Shown here: piece after piece, positions 1 through 7,819 of the stretch
How positions within the stretch are numbered: position 1 is the stretch's first letter
How the letters are laid out: every line of letters begins with the position of its first letter
The notes under the pieces: generated by a model
Told to the model about the DNA's origin: nothing
Databases searched by the model: none
The model's input: the letters and a program-made list of their open reading frames with translations, nothing else
Made by a program: the position numbers and the translations under genes
NCBI RefSeq assembly: GCF_900115705.1
Contig: NZ_FOXL01000002.1
Location: 248,001 to 312,000, forward strand
From: Frateuria terrea
Lineage (GTDB): Bacteria; Pseudomonadota; Gammaproteobacteria; Xanthomonadales; Rhodanobacteraceae
Reading direction: 5' to 3'
Length of the DNA: 64,000 nucleotides

Positions 1-287
1 GGTTCGCCGATGACCGAGGGCATCCGTTCGCCGGCGAGCACATGGATGCGCGCCAGCTCGCCGCGGACGGCCTGCGCGTAGGCGCCGGCCATCAGGGCAT
101 TGTTCACGTCCAGTTCGCCGCTGACCTTCAGCTGCGTCTGCGCCCGTTCCCACTGGCCGAGCAGCGCCAGCAACTGGAACAGGAACACCCGGCAGCGCGC
201 GTCCGCCGGGTTGCTGCGTACCTGCGAGGTAAGACCCTGCAGCGCCTCGTCCAACCGTCCTTCCTTGAGCATGTTCTCGGGTGTCAT
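1..287 (-). CDS. tagJ: Type VI secretion accessory protein TagJ/ImpE (partial)
   Basis: The first 95 codons of a gene that runs off the left edge of the window. The protein begins MTPENMLKEGRLDEAL and has a helical-repeat look (a stretch of alternating Leu/Ala helices, with residues such as PADARCRVFLFQLLALLGQW), typical of the ImpE/SciE family. In other bacteria this family is an accessory of the type VI secretion system, and some members bind the ClpV ATPase or the TssB sheath. It follows hcp by 62 bp on the same strand, in the order tssB-tssC-hcp-tagJ, which strongly supports the call. No clear Shine-Dalgarno is visible before the ATG. The C-terminal part is not visible. Confidence 0.8.
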   Translation of the reverse strand, partial: MTPENMLKEGRLDEALQGLTSQVRSNPADARCRVFLFQLLALLGQWERAQTQLKVSGELDVNNALMAGAYAQAVRGELARIHVLAGERMPSVIGE

Positions 288-349
288 GGCTTGGGCTCTG
301 ACGGTCTTCAGTTGGGTTGGAACGAGGGCTGCGGGCAGACGGGCCGGCC

Positions 350-853
350 TTAGGCCTTGGCCACGCCCTGGATGTCGTAGGTGAACTCCTTGGCACCGCC
401 CTGCTTGGCACCCTTGTCGTCCTGCGGCTGGAACGAGTACTTGAACTTGCCGAAGTGCAAGGTCACGTTCTCGGTCAGGCGGTCTTCGCCGCCGCTGCCG
501 CCGGTGGAGACGGAGGTGATCAGCACGCCCTCGGACAGCTCGATGGTGAGGAAGTCGGTCTGCTCGCCGGTGGCGTTGGTCACGTAGATCCACGCCTGGT
601 CGATGCGCCCGCCGGTGCAGCAGGCGTCCAGCAACGCGTTGGAGCAACCGTCCACATACTTGGTGATGGAGATGTCCTGCACGTGGGCCTTGCCGCCGCT
701 GGCCGCGCCCGCGCCGGTGTGCAGGTCGCCGGAGTTGCTGACGCCCCACGACCACGCCAGGATCGGCACCTCGCCCTTGTGCTTCTTGTGGTTGGACGCG
801 CCTTCGATCTTGACCTTGCCGGCGCCGAACTTGATGTGCATGTCGAATGCCAT
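350..853 (-). CDS. hcp: Type VI secretion tube protein Hcp
   Basis: A 167-residue protein starting MAFDMHIKFGAGKVKIEG, the usual length and N-terminus of Hcp. Hcp hexameric rings stack into the inner tube of the type VI apparatus and are released with effectors when the sheath contracts. Family features visible here are the SWGVSN segment near residue 35, the KAHVQDISITKYVD segment, and the alternating beta-strand pattern. There is no signal peptide, as expected for a protein loaded from the cytoplasm. It lies between tssC (163 bp upstream) and tagJ. The 163-bp gap could allow separate expression of hcp, but I see no clear promoter there. Confidence 0.93.
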   Translation of the reverse strand: MAFDMHIKFGAGKVKIEGASNHKKHKGEVPILAWSWGVSNSGDLHTGAGAASGGKAHVQDISITKYVDGCSNALLDACCTGGRIDQAWIYVTNATGEQTDFLTIELSEGVLITSVSTGGSGGEDRLTENVTLHFGKFKYSFQPQDDKGAKQGGAKEFTYDIQGVAKA

Positions 854-1016
854 GAAACCTTCTCCCTACGTCTCGTGTTGGTTGTTCGATATCGCCGGCC
901 GGGCTCTCATGGGCCGCCACCGGTCGCCCTCGTGCTGAGGTGTTGATGCAGTTCCCGCCTCGGCGCATGGACCCGTCCGGCGACCCGAAGCGGGCGCCGC
1001 CGGCCGGTCGTATTCG

Positions 1017-2510
1017 TCAGGCCTTGGCCGCGGACGGCAGGCGCGAGACCAGCCGCAGCGACACGGTCAGGCCCTCGAGCTGGTAGTGCGGCTTGAGGAA
1101 GAACTTGGACGTGTAGTACCCCGGTGCCCCCTCGACCTCTTCCACCACCACCTCGGCGGCCGACAGCGGCTTGCGCGCCTTGGTCTCCTCGCTGGAGTTG
1201 GCCGGGTCGCCGTCGACGTACTGCATGACCCAGTTGGTCAGCCAGTTCTGCATCTGCTCGCGGTCGCTGAAGGAACCGATCTTGTCGCGCACGATGCACT
1301 TGAGGTAATGCGCGAAGCGGCAGCAGGCGAACATGTACGGCAGGCGGCAGCCGAGCGCGGCGTTGGCGGTCGCGTCCGGGTCGTCGTACTCCTCCGGCTT
1401 GGCCAGCGACTGCGCACTGATGAAGGCGGCCATGTCCGAGTTCTTCCGATGCACCAGCGGCATCAGCCCCATCTTGTCCAACTCCGCCGAGCGGCGGTCG
1501 GTGATGGCGATCTCGGTCGGGCACTTCATGTCCACGCCGCCGTCGTCGGTCGGGAAGGCGTGCACCGGCAGGCCCTCGACCGCGCCGCCGGACTCGATGC
1601 CGCGGATGCGCGAGCACCAGCCGTAGGCCTTGAACGAGCGGTTGATGTTCACCGCCATCGCGTAGGCGGCGTTCTGCCAGGTGTACTTGTTCGAGTCGGC
1701 ACCGGAAGTGTCTTCCTCGAAGTCGAATTCCTCGACCGGATTGGTGCCGGCGCCGTAGGGGAGGCGGGCCAGCGTGCGCGGCATCGCCAGCGCCAGGTAC
1801 TTGGCGTCGTCGGACTCGCGCAACGAGCGCCAGGAGGCGTAGTCGGGCGTGGAGAAGATCTTGGCCAGGTCGCGCGGGTTGGAAAGCTCGTTCCAGCTCT
1901 CCATGCCCATCAGCGTGGAGTTGGCGGCAGCGATGAACGGCGCATGCGCGGCGGCGGCGACCTGGGCGATGCCGCCGAGCAGCTCCACGTCCGGCGGGCT
2001 GTGGTCGAAGTAGTAGTCACCGACCAGGCAGCCGTACGGCTCGCCGCCCAGCTGGCCGTATTCCTCTTCGTACATCTTCTTGAAGATCGGGCTCTGGTCC
2101 CAGGCGGTGCCCTTGTAGCGCTTGAGCGTCTTGCCCAGCTCCTTCTTGGAGATGTTCATGACGCGGATCTTCAGGAGCTGGTCGGTCTCGGTGTTGTTGA
2201 CCAGGTGATGCAGGCCGCGCCAGGCGCTTTCCAGTTTCTGGAAGTCGGCGTGGTGCATGATCTGGTTGATCTGCTCGCTGAGCTTGCGGTCGATCTCGGC
2301 GATGTAGGCGTTGATCGTCTGGGCGACGTCGTCGGAGACGATGTCGGACTTGCCCAGCACCTGCTCGGCCAGCGTGCGGACGGCCGATTCGACCTCTTCC
2401 TTGGCGCGCTCGCTCTTAGGCTTGAATTCGCGGCTCAGCAGCGCGGCGAAATCGCCAGCCTCGAGGGTTTCGGCGGCCTGCCCGCGTTCGGCAACGGTTT
2501 CGGTAGACAT
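1017..2510 (-). CDS. tssC: Type VI secretion contractile sheath large subunit TssC
   Basis: A 497-residue protein of normal TssC/VipB length. With TssB it assembles the cytoplasmic contractile sheath that drives the Hcp tube and spike out of the cell. Typical stretches are DFQKLESAWRGLHHLV in the N-terminal third, YGCLVGDYYFDHSPPDVELL, the central NSTLMGMESWNELSNPRDL region, and the C-terminal YYTSKFFLKPHYQLEGL strand that interlocks sheath subunits. The gene follows tssB by only 6 bp, so the two are almost certainly translated together. The ATG start is the first in-frame one after the tssB stop. Confidence 0.95.
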   Translation of the reverse strand: MSTETVAERGQAAETLEAGDFAALLSREFKPKSERAKEEVESAVRTLAEQVLGKSDIVSDDVAQTINAYIAEIDRKLSEQINQIMHHADFQKLESAWRGLHHLVNNTETDQLLKIRVMNISKKELGKTLKRYKGTAWDQSPIFKKMYEEEYGQLGGEPYGCLVGDYYFDHSPPDVELLGGIAQVAAAAHAPFIAAANSTLMGMESWNELSNPRDLAKIFSTPDYASWRSLRESDDAKYLALAMPRTLARLPYGAGTNPVEEFDFEEDTSGADSNKYTWQNAAYAMAVNINRSFKAYGWCSRIRGIESGGAVEGLPVHAFPTDDGGVDMKCPTEIAITDRRSAELDKMGLMPLVHRKNSDMAAFISAQSLAKPEEYDDPDATANAALGCRLPYMFACCRFAHYLKCIVRDKIGSFSDREQMQNWLTNWVMQYVDGDPANSSEETKARKPLSAAEVVVEEVEGAPGYYTSKFFLKPHYQLEGLTVSLRLVSRLPSAAKA

Positions 2511-2516
2511 GTGTGC

Positions 2517-3023
2517 TTACTCCGCGTCGGAAGGCTTGGCGGCCGAAACCAGCGACTGCAGCAAGGCCGGATCGTTGATCGCCTGGGCGATCAGCTTCTC
2601 GGCGCCGGCCTTGCCGTCCATGTAGGTGTTGAGGTTGGCCAGCTGCGTGCGCGCCTCCAGCAGCTTGGCGACCGGGGCGACCTTGCGCGCCACCGCGGCG
2701 GGCGAGAAGTCGTCCATGCTTTCGAAGGTGATGTCCACGCTGAGGTTGCCCTCGCCGGTGAGCGTGTTGGGCACCGCGAAGGAAACGCGCGGCTTCATCG
2801 ACTGCAGGCGGCTGTCGAAATTGTCGACGTCGATTTCCAGCGCCTTGCGATCCTCGATCGAGGGCAGCTCGGCGTTGTTGGCGCCGGACAGGTCCGACAT
2901 CACGCCCATCACGAACGGCACCTGCACCTTCTTCTGTGCGCCGTAGACCTCGACGTCGTACTCGATCTGCACCCGCGGCGCGCGGTTGCGCGCGATGAAC
3001 TTCTGACTGCTTTGCTTGGCCAT
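2517..3023 (-). CDS. tssB: Type VI secretion contractile sheath small subunit TssB
   Basis: A 168-residue protein starting MAKQSSQKFIARNRAPRVQI, matching TssB/VipA length and N-terminus. It carries YDVEVYGAQKKVQVPFVMGVMSDLSG, the signature start of the family, and a C-terminal helix. Longer in-frame extensions upstream are possible, but this ATG is chosen because AGGAG lies about 9 nt before it and the family begins here. TssB and TssC form the sheath heterodimer. It is the first type VI gene of this transcription unit in the window. The 279 bp upstream, before the ECF sigma gene, contain no convincing gene; they presumably hold the promoter. Confidence 0.95.
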   Translation of the reverse strand: MAKQSSQKFIARNRAPRVQIEYDVEVYGAQKKVQVPFVMGVMSDLSGANNAELPSIEDRKALEIDVDNFDSRLQSMKPRVSFAVPNTLTGEGNLSVDITFESMDDFSPAAVARKVAPVAKLLEARTQLANLNTYMDGKAGAEKLIAQAINDPALLQSLVSAAKPSDAE

Positions 3024-3302
3024 TGCGGCTGTCTCCTGGGACTTGAGGTCTTCCGGTTGAACGCGACGCCCTGGGTGCGCGCACGTCCCTGCAGCGCATC
3101 CGGACGGCACGATCGCCGCGGAACCGGCGGTTCCGCGCAATGCAGGTGGCTGCCGGACTGGCGTAGCAAAGGGCGGACTGAACGCCTTCCCACTGTTCTA
3201 GTGCGTGGAGCCCTTCACGGATCGGCCACGTGCGTGAACGCCGCGTTCAGGCAGCGTTCACAAAGACAAGACAGGGTTTCGTCCGGGTGCAATCCGCCCG
3301 GC

Positions 3303-3863
3303 TCAGGCCTGCAGTTCGCGCTGCAGCCAGGCCCGCGCCAATCGCCACTCGCGTTGCACGGTGGTGGCGGAAATCCCCAGGGCGGCGGCGATCTGTTCGG
3401 CGCTCAGGCCGACGAAGAAACGCATCGAGACGATGCTGGCCTGGCGAGGGTCGAGTTGTTCCAGCGCATCCAGCGAATCGAGCAGGGCGACGTAATCGAT
3501 CTCGGGCATCAGCGAGCCGGAGATCTCGGAGAGCTCGATGCGGTCGCAGTCCTGCGGCCGCTTGGCAGCCTGTCGGCGACGGGCCGAGTCGACCAGCACC
3601 TCGCGCATGGCCCGTGCCGCCACGCCGAGCAAATGGCCGCGGCTTTCCCACTGCGGCGGGCAATGGCCACCGAAGACCTTCAGGTAGGCCTCGTTGACCA
3701 GCGCCGTGGCGCTCAGCGTTCGTTCGCTGGTGTTGCGGCGCAATTGCGCGCCAGCCAGTCGATGCAGCGCCGCGTACATCTGCCGCAACGCTTCCTCCAG
3801 CGCGGCGGCATCGCCCGCCTGCGCCGAATGCAGCAGTCGCGTCACGTCGACACTGTTGTTCAC
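3303..3863 (-). CDS. ECF-family RNA polymerase sigma factor (TIGR02999-like)
   Basis: A 186-residue sigma-70-like protein. Region 2 includes TLSATALVNEAYLKVFG, a hallmark of the ECF subgroup known as TIGR02999/Sigma70_ECF. Region 4 is the helix-turn-helix LSAEQIAAALGISATTVQREWRLARAWL. The start chosen is GTG, with a purine-rich GGGAAGGG about 12 nt upstream. A longer ATG start would add 45 residues that do not resemble a sigma factor. The gene lies upstream of and on the same strand as the type VI genes. No anti-sigma gene flanks it, and members of this subgroup are often linked to protein kinases rather than membrane anti-sigmas. A role in type VI control is only inferred from position. Confidence 0.8.
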   Translation of the reverse strand: MNNSVDVTRLLHSAQAGDAAALEEALRQMYAALHRLAGAQLRRNTSERTLSATALVNEAYLKVFGGHCPPQWESRGHLLGVAARAMREVLVDSARRRQAAKRPQDCDRIELSEISGSLMPEIDYVALLDSLDALEQLDPRQASIVSMRFFVGLSAEQIAAALGISATTVQREWRLARAWLQRELQA

Positions 3864-4036
3864 GGCTATGGTGGTCCCTTCCCGCCCGATGGCTCCGGGG
3901 CGGCAGGCGCCGGCCGGATCGACGGCCAGGCTCGGCCGCTGGAAAAAAGTATAGGCCAAACCCTTGCCGGCGACAGGAAGCAGGCTTCGTTTCCGCACTA
4001 CTGGGGCGCCGCAGATGCCCTGCTAGACTCGGCCGC

Positions 4037-5065
4037 ATGCTCAAGATCGACACCCACGCGCACATCCTGCCCCGCGACTGGCCGAACCTGACGGCAAAGT
4101 ACGGCAACGATCGTTTCCCGGTAATGACGCACAGCGATGGTCGGCACCGGATCTACAAGGACGGCAAGTTCTTCCGCGAAGTGTGGGATTCGGCGTTCGA
4201 TCCGCAGACACGCATCGACGACTACGCCCGCTTCGGCGTGGACGTACAGGTGATCTCCACCGTACCGGTGCTGTTTTCCTATTGGGCGCCCGGCTACCAG
4301 GCGCTGGAGCTGCACAGGCACCTCAACGATCACATGGCGCAGATCTGCCAGGATTTCCCGCGCCATTATGCGGGCATCGGCACCGTGCCGCTGCAGGCGC
4401 CGGAGCTGGCCGTCCGCGAGCTGGAGCGCTGCATCGACGAACTGGGCCTGTCGGGCGTGCAGATCGGATCGCACTGCAACGCATGGAACCTGGACGCGCC
4501 CGAACTGTTTCCGTTCTTCGAGGCCGCGGCGGACCTGGGTGCGGCGATCCTGGTGCACCCGTGGGACATGATGGGCACCGACAGCATGCCCAAATACTGG
4601 ATGCCCTGGCTGGTCGGCATGCCGGCCGAGCAGTCGCGCGCCGGCTGCTGCCTGGCCTTCGGCGGGGTGCTGGAGCGGCTGCCGAAGCTGCGCGTGATGC
4701 TCGCCCACGGCGGCGGCAGCTTTCCCTGGTCGATCGGGCGCATCGAGCACGGTTTCCGGATGCGTCCGGACCTGGTCGCCACCGACAACCCGCGCAACCC
4801 GCGCGAATACCTCAAGCGCCTGTACTTCGACTCCTGCGTGCACGACGAGCGGGCGCTGCGTTATCTCCTGGATGTGACCGGCGTCGATCGCGTCATGCTG
4901 GGCACCGACTATCCTTTCCCGCTGGGCGAGCAGGAGCCCGGCAGCGGCATCGAGGCGCTCGGGCTGGATGATGCGGACCGCGCGCGACTGTTCCACGGTA
5001 CCGCGCTGGAATGGCTGGGCCTGCCCCTGCAGCGTTTCAACCAAGGCACTCCGGAGCGTCCATGA
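4037..5065 (+). CDS. 2-amino-3-carboxymuconate-6-semialdehyde decarboxylase (ACMSD)
   Basis: A 342-residue metal-dependent amidohydrolase of the ACMSD type. ACMSD decarboxylates the semialdehyde formed from 3-hydroxyanthranilate and so diverts tryptophan carbon away from NAD synthesis. Visible zinc ligands are the N-terminal DTHAH (His7, His9), His174 in LVHPWD, His224 in MLAHGGG and Asp291 in MLGTDYPF. The FPKFQ-like insertions of other amidohydrolases are absent, while WDMMGTDSMPKYWMPWLVGMP is typical for ACMSD. The stop overlaps the next gene (ATGA). Kynureninase two genes downstream supports the assignment. No regulator gene is adjacent. Confidence 0.88.
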   Translation: MLKIDTHAHILPRDWPNLTAKYGNDRFPVMTHSDGRHRIYKDGKFFREVWDSAFDPQTRIDDYARFGVDVQVISTVPVLFSYWAPGYQALELHRHLNDHMAQICQDFPRHYAGIGTVPLQAPELAVRELERCIDELGLSGVQIGSHCNAWNLDAPELFPFFEAAADLGAAILVHPWDMMGTDSMPKYWMPWLVGMPAEQSRAGCCLAFGGVLERLPKLRVMLAHGGGSFPWSIGRIEHGFRMRPDLVATDNPRNPREYLKRLYFDSCVHDERALRYLLDVTGVDRVMLGTDYPFPLGEQEPGSGIEALGLDDADRARLFHGTALEWLGLPLQRFNQGTPERP

Positions 5066-5574
5066 GCCCTATCCGCATTTCCTTCCTGGCCGGCACCCTG
5101 CTGCTGGCCGGCACCGCCTGCGCCACCGACGTCAGCATGGCCGGCGGCAGCGTTGGCTTCAGCACGCCGGACAACTGGGTTTCCATCATGGAAACCCAGG
5201 GCGAACCGGAAATGCGCGTGTTCCAGGTCCCCGACCCGTCGCCCACCGCACGCGACAACCTTTCCTACGTGTCGGTGGAAGTGGAACAGGTGGGCGATCT
5301 GGCCGCGTTCGATCAGTACGTCGGCGCTGCCAACCGCAAGGTCCAGGCATTGTCCGGCTACCGGGCGATCGGCAATCCGGACGGTCCCAACAGCTACGTC
5401 TACACCGCGCAGGAACACGGCGCGGCCTACCGCTACAACGACCGCTACTGGTTCAAGAACAACCACGCGATCCACCTGCGCTGCGCGCGCCCCGAACGCA
5501 GCCAGGCCGGCGCCGCCTGGGCCGGATCGTTCGATAAGGGTTGCGACGCGGTGGCCACCAGCCTGGCACGATGA
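5062..5574 (+). CDS. Small exported protein of unknown function between ACMSD and kynU
   Basis: A 170-residue protein with an N-terminal signal peptide (MSPIRISFLAGTLLLAGTACA, probable cleavage near residue 21 after ACA). The mature part contains FSTPDNWVSIMETQGEPEMRVFQVPD, suggesting a small beta-rich domain, and two cysteines near the C-terminus that could form a disulfide. I do not recognise the family. Its ATG overlaps the ACMSD stop by 4 bp, and kynU follows after 10 bp, so it is co-transcribed with kynurenine-pathway enzymes even though it is predicted to act in the periplasm. An in-frame start 17 codons upstream would remove the signal peptide and is therefore unlikely. Confidence 0.75.
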   Translation: MSPIRISFLAGTLLLAGTACATDVSMAGGSVGFSTPDNWVSIMETQGEPEMRVFQVPDPSPTARDNLSYVSVEVEQVGDLAAFDQYVGAANRKVQALSGYRAIGNPDGPNSYVYTAQEHGAAYRYNDRYWFKNNHAIHLRCARPERSQAGAAWAGSFDKGCDAVATSLAR

Positions 5575-5584
5575 GGTTCAAGGC

Positions 5585-6859
5585 ATGACCGATTACCAGG
5601 CGACGCCGGGATGGGCCGCCGCCGCTGACGACGCCGATCCGCTGCGCGCCTTCCGCGACGAGTTCCTGATTCCCCCGCACGAAGGCCGCCACTCCAACTA
5701 TTTCTGCGGCAACTCGCTGGGCCTGCAGCCGCGCGCGGTACGCGAGGCGATCGCAGCGGAACTCGACTACTGGGGCGAACTGGGCGTCGAGGGCCATTTC
5801 AAGGGCCGGCTGCCGTGGATGGACTACCACGAGTTCGTGCGCGACGACCTCGCCGAGGTGGTCGGTGCATCGCCCTCCGAAGTGGTGGCGATGAACACGC
5901 TGGGCGTAAACCTGCACCTGATGATGGTGAGCTTCTATCGCCCTACACCCGGCCGGCACGCCATCCTGATCGAGGCCGGCGCCTTTCCGACCGATCGCTA
6001 TGCGGTCGAGTCGCAGATCCGCTTCCACGGCTACGATCCCGCCACGGCGCTGATCGAGCTGGAAGCAGACGAGCCCAACGGCACCATCTCAGAGGCCGCA
6101 TTCGAACGGGCGCTGGCCGAACACGGCGCGCGCACCGCGTTGGTGATGCTGCCGGGCGTGCAGTACCGCACCGGCCAGGCTTTCGATCTGAAGGCCATCG
6201 CGCGCCTCGCGCACGCACAGGGTTGCCAGGTCGGCTTCGACCTTGCCCACGCCGTCGGCAACCTGCCGCTGCAGTTGCACGACAGCGACGCCGACTTTGC
6301 CATCTGGTGCAGCTACAAGTATTTGAACGCGGGTCCTGGCGCGGTCGGCGGCGCCTTCGTGCACGAGCGCCACGCGCGCGAGGCGCTGCCGCGCTTCGCC
6401 GGCTGGTGGGGCCACGACAAGACCACCCGCTTCCAGATGGGACCGCAGTTCGTGCCCACGCCCGGTGCCGATGGCTGGCAGCTGTCCAACCCGCCGATCC
6501 TGGCGCTGGTGCCGCTACGCGTGTCGCTGGATATCTTCCGCCGCGCCGGCATGAAACGCCTGCGCGAAAAGTCGCTTGCGCTGACCGGTTACCTCGAGTG
6601 GTTGGTGCGCACGCAATTGTCCGATGTGCTGGAGATCGTCACCCCGGCCGACCCGGCGCGGCGCGGCGCGCAGCTCTCGATCCGCGTGCTCGGCGGGCGC
6701 GCCCGGGGGCGCGCGCTGTTCGAGCACCTGATGGCCAACGGGATCATCGGCGATTGGCGCGAACCGGACGTCATCCGCATCTCCCCCGCCCCGCTCTACA
6801 ACCGACACGCCGACTGCCTGGCCTTCGCCGAGGCGGTGCGGCGCTGGGTTGACGCATAG
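5585..6859 (+). CDS. kynU: Kynureninase
   Basis: A 424-residue fold-type I PLP enzyme that hydrolyses kynurenine or 3-hydroxykynurenine to anthranilate or 3-hydroxyanthranilate plus alanine. Lys245 in WCSYKYLNAGPG is the expected PLP-binding lysine. The N-terminal YFCGNSLGLQPRAV, the VGFDLAHAVGN aspartate motif and the C-terminal ISPAPLYNRHADCLAF are diagnostic. The reading frame is open for 144 codons further upstream, but that part overlaps the preceding gene, so the ATG 10 bp after it is taken as the start. With ACMSD it forms a small kynurenine-catabolic unit. Tryptophan dioxygenase, kynurenine monooxygenase and 3-hydroxyanthranilate dioxygenase are not in this window. Confidence 0.95.
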   Translation: MTDYQATPGWAAAADDADPLRAFRDEFLIPPHEGRHSNYFCGNSLGLQPRAVREAIAAELDYWGELGVEGHFKGRLPWMDYHEFVRDDLAEVVGASPSEVVAMNTLGVNLHLMMVSFYRPTPGRHAILIEAGAFPTDRYAVESQIRFHGYDPATALIELEADEPNGTISEAAFERALAEHGARTALVMLPGVQYRTGQAFDLKAIARLAHAQGCQVGFDLAHAVGNLPLQLHDSDADFAIWCSYKYLNAGPGAVGGAFVHERHAREALPRFAGWWGHDKTTRFQMGPQFVPTPGADGWQLSNPPILALVPLRVSLDIFRRAGMKRLREKSLALTGYLEWLVRTQLSDVLEIVTPADPARRGAQLSIRVLGGRARGRALFEHLMANGIIGDWREPDVIRISPAPLYNRHADCLAFAEAVRRWVDA

Positions 6860-7312
6860 CGGCGCGGCATCTCCACCACGCTCAGGCCGCGGGGAGTGGA
6901 TACTCGCGGCCCTCACGCTGGATGCGCCGGTACCTTGAACGCCGCGCCGCCTTCATCGCGAGGGCCTTTGCGCACCGCGGCCAGCCCGGCAGCCGCGGTC
7001 CAGTACGACACGAGGCGCCGCCACTCATCGCGGTTGCGCCCATCGCCTGTCGACGCGGGCAACCGGGCATCGGCGTCGCTCGCGGGAACCGGACACAGCA
7101 GGTGGTGCTCGGCCGCCCGGCGCAGCTTCACAGGCGTGCATCGCCACCCGCTGATGCGTAAATCGCCGCGGCATTCGCTGTCTCCACGTGTGAATCAGGT
7201 CGCGCGGGGTCTGCATGGACCCGGCAGGCTGGCAGCGGATCCTCGGCAATTCATGCGACCTTGAAGGCCTCCGCGCCATCTTCGCAAGCCCTGGCGATGG
7301 AGGATGCAACCC
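6860..7312. other. Intergenic region with no supported gene
   Basis: About 450 bp between kynU and the stress protein. Short open frames exist on both strands (for example a 72-codon one on the minus strand) but none shows a ribosome-binding site, a recognisable domain or a plausible composition; they are arginine-rich, as expected for GC-rich noncoding DNA. No tRNA fold or strong terminator hairpin was found. The last 15 bases carry the GGAGG that serves the next gene. Confidence 0.6.
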
Positions 7313-7813
7313 ATGAAGAACGACGCTCCGCACGACGATGCCGACCTGCGCAAGCTCGGCGAACTCATCGACGACATCGAGGTGGCCATGCTCACCACCG
7401 TGGCCGCCGACGGCTCGCTCGTCAGCCGCCCGCTGCAGACGCTGAAGCTCACGGCCGACGGCGACCTGGTGTTCTTCACCGCCGCCGACAGCCCCAAGGT
7501 CGGCCAGCTCACCGACGACCTCGACGTAAACCTCGCCTACGCCAACCAGGACGACAAATGCTACGTGTCCGTGCGTGGACGGGCGCGGATCAACCGCGAC
7601 CAGGCACTGATCGAGGAGCTTTGGTCACCCGCGCAGAACGTGTTCTTCTCAGGCAAGGACGATCCCAACCTCACCGTGCTGCGTGTACGTGTGCGCGATG
7701 CGATGTACTGGGAGTCGGCGGGCAACTTCGTGGAGCGTGTGCTCGACTTTGCGCGCGGCATGTGGAGCGAGCAGCCGCGCGACCTGGGGCACCAGGGACA
7801 CCTGCACGGCTGA
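7313..7813 (+). CDS. Pyridoxamine 5'-phosphate oxidase-like general stress protein
   Basis: A 166-residue split-barrel protein of the general stress protein 26 type (pyridoxamine-oxidase-like fold, usually flavin-binding). Family features are DIEVAMLTTVAADGSLVSRPLQTL at the N-terminus, LVFFTAADSPKVGQL, and the C-terminal YWESAGNFVERVLDFA. A GGAGG ends exactly where an upstream in-frame ATG begins, so the second ATG, 9 nt after GGAGG, is the proper start. The physiological substrate of this family is not settled; related proteins bind FMN or FAD and respond to stress. It is a single gene convergent with the histidine kinase on the other strand. Confidence 0.85.
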   Translation: MKNDAPHDDADLRKLGELIDDIEVAMLTTVAADGSLVSRPLQTLKLTADGDLVFFTAADSPKVGQLTDDLDVNLAYANQDDKCYVSVRGRARINRDQALIEELWSPAQNVFFSGKDDPNLTVLRVRVRDAMYWESAGNFVERVLDFARGMWSEQPRDLGHQGHLHG

Positions 7814-7819
7814 CCGGCG

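Noticed and set aside
3024-3302. Possible sigma-54 promoter before tssB
   Set aside because: The best GG...GC pair on the minus strand is one base off the required spacing and lacks the rest of the consensus.
1086-4091. A 1001-codon open frame on the plus strand antisense to tssC and tssB
   Set aside because: Its codons mirror the real minus-strand genes; composition is Arg/Val/Gly-rich with no domain. Such long antisense frames are normal at this GC content.
6913-7131. A 72-codon minus-strand frame in the kynU downstream gap
   Set aside because: No Shine-Dalgarno, no domain, and two other overlapping frames of similar length exist there.
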